Program-made: the position numbers and the translations under genes
The notes under the pieces: generated by a model
What the model was told of the DNA's origin: nothing
Database searches by the model: none
What the model saw: only the letters and a program-made list of their open reading frames with translations
Shown: one piece after another, positions 59,995 to 64,000 of the stretch
How positions within the stretch are numbered: the stretch's first letter is position 1
Layout of the letters: the number at the start of each line of letters is the position of its first letter
Origin: Isoetes taiwanensis
Taxonomy: Eukaryota; Streptophyta; Lycopodiopsida; Isoetales; Isoetaceae
NCBI GenBank assembly: GCA_021234155.1
Contig: JAJEKV010000092.1
Location: forward strand, 1,180,001 to 1,244,000
Length of the DNA stretch: 64,000 nucleotides
Direction of reading: 5' to 3'

Positions 59995-60254
59995 CACTCC
60001 ACAGCAAGCAAACTCCCTAGAAACCTGCATGCAAACAAAACAAAGATTAGAACCGAACAGAAAAAAAAAAACACCTTAACAGCACAATGTCATACCTGAT
60101 TTAGCACACGAAATGCTAAATCACCTTTAACCTGAAAAAGAGTAAAAAAGACTAAGTTAAGCTTATAAAAAATCAAAAGCAACAATGTAAAGAAAGGAAT
60201 ACCGAAAGATCACTGAAATATACCGAAAGATCACTGAAATATACCGAAAGATCC
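59995..60254 (-). other. region upstream of the recombinase gene start
   Basis: A small exon-like stretch lies at about 60094-60129 on the minus strand, flanked by CTTTTTCAG| and CAG|GTATGA (VKGDLAFRVLNQ). It could be an upstream exon, in which case the ATG at 59974 would not be the true start. Its frame does not join cleanly, so it may be untranslated. Confidence 0.3.
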
Positions 60255-60770
60255 AGACTAGAATACCAGCGCCAACGCGAAGACAATCCTAATCACAAAG
60301 ATCTTCAAGAAAATGAGGCGCTATAAGAAAATCACGCCTATAATCTTCCTACAAGGCCACCTGACACAAACTAGCAGCTAAAACCTTCATGCAGTACCCT
60401 GGCGCCACAGTTCCGACGGTAGAGCTCACAGAAAATGCAACAGACAGAAATCTTGACGAAAATCTTCAAGAAAATGAGGCGCTATAAGAAAATCACGCCT
60501 ATAATCTTCCTACAAGGTCACCTGACACAAACTAACAGCTAAAACCTTCACGCAGCACTGGCGCCCACGCCCCGACTGGCGGTCGAGCTCACGAGAAAAT
60601 GAAACGCATTGCGAAATCGGCGAAAATCTTCAAGAGAATGAGCCGCTATAAGAAAATCACGCCTATAATCTTCCTACCAAGCCATCTGAGCCAAACTAAC
60701 ACCTAAATCCTTCATGTAGCAGCCTGGCGCCACAGTTCCGACGGTCGAGCTCACAGAAAATGAAACAGAG
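60255..60770. repeat. three tandem repeats of about 162 bp
   Basis: The phrase ctataagaaaatcacgccta and its surroundings occur three times, with the marker gaggcg/gagccg at about 60315, 60476 and 60639 (periods about 161 and 163). Each unit also contains cttcaagaaaatgag-like text and a gttccgacggt-like segment. The array lies just upstream of the recombinase gene and could act as its promoter, but nothing shows that. Confidence 0.85.
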
Positions 60771-60824
60771 AAGGAATGCTGACGTGGCGCCGGAGGGGGA
60801 AATTCCAGGGTCAGTAAAGGTTAC

Positions 60825-60991
60825 GGAGGGAAACTCCGCTCGCAGGAGGTTTCCCGGAAGAAACCTCTGGCGGCGCCGCCGCTCGTTAGCCGCCGCTCGC
60901 GGCTAACGCCCGCCAACGCCTAACGCCGCTTCGGCGCCCCGCCAGAAGGTTTCTTCTGGGAAACCTCCTGCTCGCGGAAGTTTCCCCTTCC
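60825..60991. mobile_element. GC-rich foldback element
   Basis: Two arms of about 50 bp (60825-60873 and 60939-60991) are inverted copies with few differences; the shared text includes GCAGGAGGTTTCCC and GAAGAAACCT. The loop of about 65 bp contains a second perfect stem, TTAGCCGC/GCGGCTAA. The right arm ends exactly where PHO1-like coding text stops (about 60992). Confidence 0.75.
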
Positions 60992-61945
60992 AAAATTGTT
61001 GTCAGACCCACAGTCATCACCAAGATTCCTCGATGACGCAACTCAGTTCCAGGTGCAAATTAAAAAATGAATGTATAAATAATTCACGCTTGCCTCCAGA
61101 GATAAACATTCCAGCCATACTCGGACATGTGAAGAAGTATCAAGGCCAACATACTGCATTGAAAGGTGAATCATGCCAGAACATAGACATATACCATTCG
61201 TTTTGTGAACATCCGTGCCTGAATGTTGGGAATATTGATTTCATATAGGCAGACCTCTCTGATGCTAATGTTGAGGCAGACGCATACTCGCCACTTAGAT
61301 GAACGACAATGAAAAATGCAGCAAACAACGCTAATGAACATCCCGAGAAAAGTCCTGCACTGCCAAGATACATGGTTAACCTCCACTATCTATAGCTTAA
61401 ACCTTGAAAAGATAAACATATAGATACCAAGAAGAAACGTTATTGTATGAGAAGCTTTCTGTTGTGCTGGTCTGAGGCATGACATTCCATATTTGCGATT
61501 TTTATGTGGAAAATGTTGAATAAACAAAGCTTCAATATCGTCCATTAGCTTAAGCACCTTTCAACATCAATTTATAATCAATTTGGTAAACTCAGCTATT
61601 TATTGAACTTGTGAGCAAAGCCTACCTTGTCTGAGCTGTTGAAGTAAGACTGTTCCACAACTTTCAAGTAGGCTGCTGATGCATTCCATCCAGTAACCTA
61701 TTGCTAGTAGCATTTACGTCAATCAAGGCAGTAATAAAGACATGCCTGAATCATAGCGTAAACATGACACCATAAGGCAAATGGAAGCGACCTAAGGAAA
61801 CAAAAAATCATGAGCTATCCTTTTAAAGCTACTTATTTCCCACACGAAAACATTTTAAAGCCTTATTGTTTGGACATTATAAATAATTCCACTCACCTTA
61901 TCATACTTTTTCAGAATTTTTGCAAATGCAACCATGTTCAAGGAG
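60992..61945 (-). pseudogene. PHO1-type phosphate exporter fragment (EXS side), truncated
   Basis: The exons on the minus strand are 61945-61897 (SLNMVAFAKILKKYDK), 61697-61626 (VTGWNASAAYLKVVEQSYF ...), 61557-61428 (VLKLMDDIEALFIQHF ... HTITFLL), 61354-61219 (GLFSGCSLALFAAFFIVVHL ... IFPTF) and 61153-60992 (MLALILLHM ... YGWNVYLWRQA, FAPGTELRHR). The series follows the SPX-to-EXS stretch of plant PHO1 proteins, membrane exporters that load phosphate into the xylem. Phases join, and the intron 61218-61154 is only 65 bp with a GC donor. Two in-frame stops in the last exon (TGA after WRQA; TAA before FAPGTEL) and truncation at the foldback show a dead gene. The N-terminal SPX exons and the C-terminal EXS part were not found. 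Confidence 0.9.
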
Positions 61946-63638
61946 CTGCAATATTAAAAAGAAACGAGTTAATCATTTATGAGACGCATTTTGAGCACTG
62001 AGTCAGATAGCTCATTGTGTACAACAAAGAACAAGTGCCCGTTTTCTACCATGTTTCTACAGAGATAAATTCCTTTGATTCTCATAGGGGAAATATCATG
62101 CGCGAAATTTGTCATTTGATGTAGATATAGATAACAGCGGGAAAGTAGTCTAAGCTAAAACAAAGTCATTTGGGAACCTCAAGTGGGATAACCAAAAGAG
62201 AACTGGTTGGAGGTTCTTCCTTTGAAGAGTCAATGTATGTTGTTGCATGCAAGTTCTTCAAGGTAACTAAACATAATGTTTCATATGCTTACTGGCAGTG
62301 CCTCCAATTCTCTTCAGATATTAGGTGATATTACTCTTACGTAAGCCATACTAGAATATAATGCAAATAAGACTTACCAACTCCATCCAAAAGATAAGAA
62401 ACAAATCAATAAATGCTGATCAAAGCATTTTTTCAGCATACTGCACCTTCCTTTTTGATAGTTGCACCAGATCACTGCCAAAATCTAGTCATAGGTAACA
62501 GAGCACCGGACATTGGAAATTTAACTCCAGCATGCATTTTTTGGCATAGAGGAAACCCTTACCCTCATCCGGCTACATTTCGTTCTCCACTTAAGGTTTA
62601 CCGGAGCTCCATACTGCTTAATGATGGGATCAAATATTCCCTCGCCTGCATAACCCATCTTGTCGAAATGAATCGGACGAAGCAACTTTAGCTGTTTAGA
62701 GTTCCTCTACATTTTGCCCTATCCTTGCCAGAACAAAACTAAAGCGTATCTTCCACTTTCGGATTGAACTATATCAGGCAAAAATCCATGTATTAACCTG
62801 ACATTATTTGGCACACGTCTTGGTCTGCAAAGAGCATTCGAATTTATAGATGGCAACACCAAACCCCAGCCTATTTCGCGATCAAATCCGGCAAAGCTGG
62901 TCAGCCGTTTAGGGTTCCCATACAAATCCGAGCCCGAAATTCAACAAGGAGTCTTTCAATAGTCTAACCTGTACGCAAGAGAAAGCAGGTAAATCCAAAT
63001 GCAGGTGCTTAGAAACTTATGCCTTTAGAAACAGGCAACCGCTGCTATTGCACCATCTATATTCTTCTACAGATTAAAAATTTATGCCGAAGAAAACCAC
63101 CTGCCAAATTGAACAACATAAGCAAATGCAAATGCAAACCTGGTAGTAAATCGGCCGGCTCGAAAGCGTCCTTTTACCGGAGGGAAGCAGCCTCATTTTG
63201 GATCACTCTCACTACTTCGCATTAGAAGCTCGAAAATCCCTGGACCTGGTTTAAGCGCGGGAACCCAGACGAAGAAGCCGCCTTCAACAAATGAATATTG
63301 GCTTTTTGGCATATCCATTAATGGTTTTTGACACGTTTAGCAAAGGTAAATGATGCAAACTTGGGGAGGAGAGAATATCATTATTTTTTTATGCCACCTC
63401 ATGTTGTGGGGTTAAAGCATGATATAGTGTCTTATTTTAGTTGTCCCCCTGTCCCCCCCTAATTAGTTCAAAAATTAGTTCGAAAGGTAGTTAGCCACTT
63501 ACCTATTTTCGTTTCTTGCTTCAACCACCACCGCCCGCCCGAGAGAATTCAAAATTTGGGGGAGAATTTTCGGTGCACCATCACTGATCACTGATGAAGA
63601 AGAATGTATGGACTTTCTCCTAAGATTTGGGTCTGACA
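61946..63638. other. unassigned, possible introns of the PHO1-like remnant
   Basis: Upstream PHO1 exons would be expected here on the minus strand, but I could not recognise any. A short minus-strand frame (about 62580-62690, with GYAGEGIFDPIIKQYG) is not a PHO1 motif I know. The sequence is otherwise AT-rich and gene-free by eye. Confidence 0.4.
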
Positions 63639-64000
63639 GAAGATCAAATTCGGCCTTACAAGAATGTAGAGCCTTTTTGCATACTTTCTTTCGAAGACAA
63701 AATTTCGGGTCTGTTGCTTTGCTTTGAATCCAAGATTTCTTTCATTGTAATTTGATTTCAATAGACATGACTTTGCTTTGTTTTTTATTTGCATGTACCT
63801 TTGGTTTCCTTAAATTTTTTCGGGTCTCTTATTATTTGCAGAAGATCAAATTCGAATTTCAAGAATATAAGGCCTCTTGAAATTTCGTTACTAAAATTTG
63901 GGTATGTTGCCATTCAAAGTTTGCTTTTAATCACAGATTATTCTCATTCTAGCAATTAAAATTGATTGTAGTGCTCTCTTTGTTTTGTGTTTGATTTGCA
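63639..64000. repeat. imperfect tandem duplication, about 201-bp period
   Basis: The phrase agaagatcaaattcg begins similar blocks at 63639 and about 63840, each followed by acaagaatgtagagcct / tcaagaatataaggcct and later text with aaaatttggg-type phrases. The second block runs off the window. There is no coding. Confidence 0.6.

Overview
The window is nuclear DNA of a land plant. The best host anchor is a clean two-exon group C MAP kinase gene (minus strand, 13959-15141). A second host gene, a PHO1-type phosphate exporter, survives as a broken copy (minus strand, 60992-61945). The mix of a Tat-like retrotransposon, a Crypton-type tyrosine recombinase, a DUF7869-type transposase and long satellite arrays suggests a seed-free plant such as a fern or lycophyte. 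That placement is inference; nothing here fixes the species.

Layout. 1-1120: no recognisable gene. 1121-10954: complete Ty3/Gypsy LTR element, plus strand, with 5-bp target duplication ATAGA and a tRNA-Gln-like primer site. Its reading frame has three or four in-frame stops and a frameshift, and an extra RNase H-like domain lies ahead of the RT. 10955-18990: MAP kinase gene and flanks, a 480-bp inverted-repeat element and an (ATCT)n tract. 18990-26437: complex satellite of about 2.65-kb higher-order units, each made of a GC-rich box, an A module and a B module. 26438-29017: mostly unassigned. 29018-40279: second LTR element, minus strand, target duplication ATTAC, tRNA-Met primer site, perfect polypurine tract, badly decayed pol.

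40628-59974 is the most unusual part. Seven phase-compatible exons on the minus strand spell one Crypton/DUF3504-type tyrosine recombinase of about 620 codons. Two introns have been inflated by other mobile DNA. The first, T1 (41152-50106), is a DNA transposon with 30-bp terminal inverted repeats. It carries a ParB-like plus N4/N6-adenine/cytosine-type DNA methyltransferase gene on the minus strand and a DUF7869-type RNase H-fold transposase gene on the plus strand. About 40 copies of a perfect AT-rich palindrome (core TATAAATTTATA) lie in its introns and in the divergent promoter region. The second, T2 (50463-58229), is an unclassified T-rich element with exon-like segments and a deleted tandem partner.

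60255-61000: three 160-bp tandem repeats and a GC-rich foldback that abuts the truncated PHO1-like gene. 61946-64000: no confident gene; an imperfect 200-bp tandem duplication at the end.

The strongest candidate for something undescribed is T1: a plant transposon carrying its own ParB-methyltransferase together with a dense family of palindromes found nowhere else in the window. Both T1 genes now contain frameshifts, so this copy is probably dead or carries assembly errors in homopolymers.
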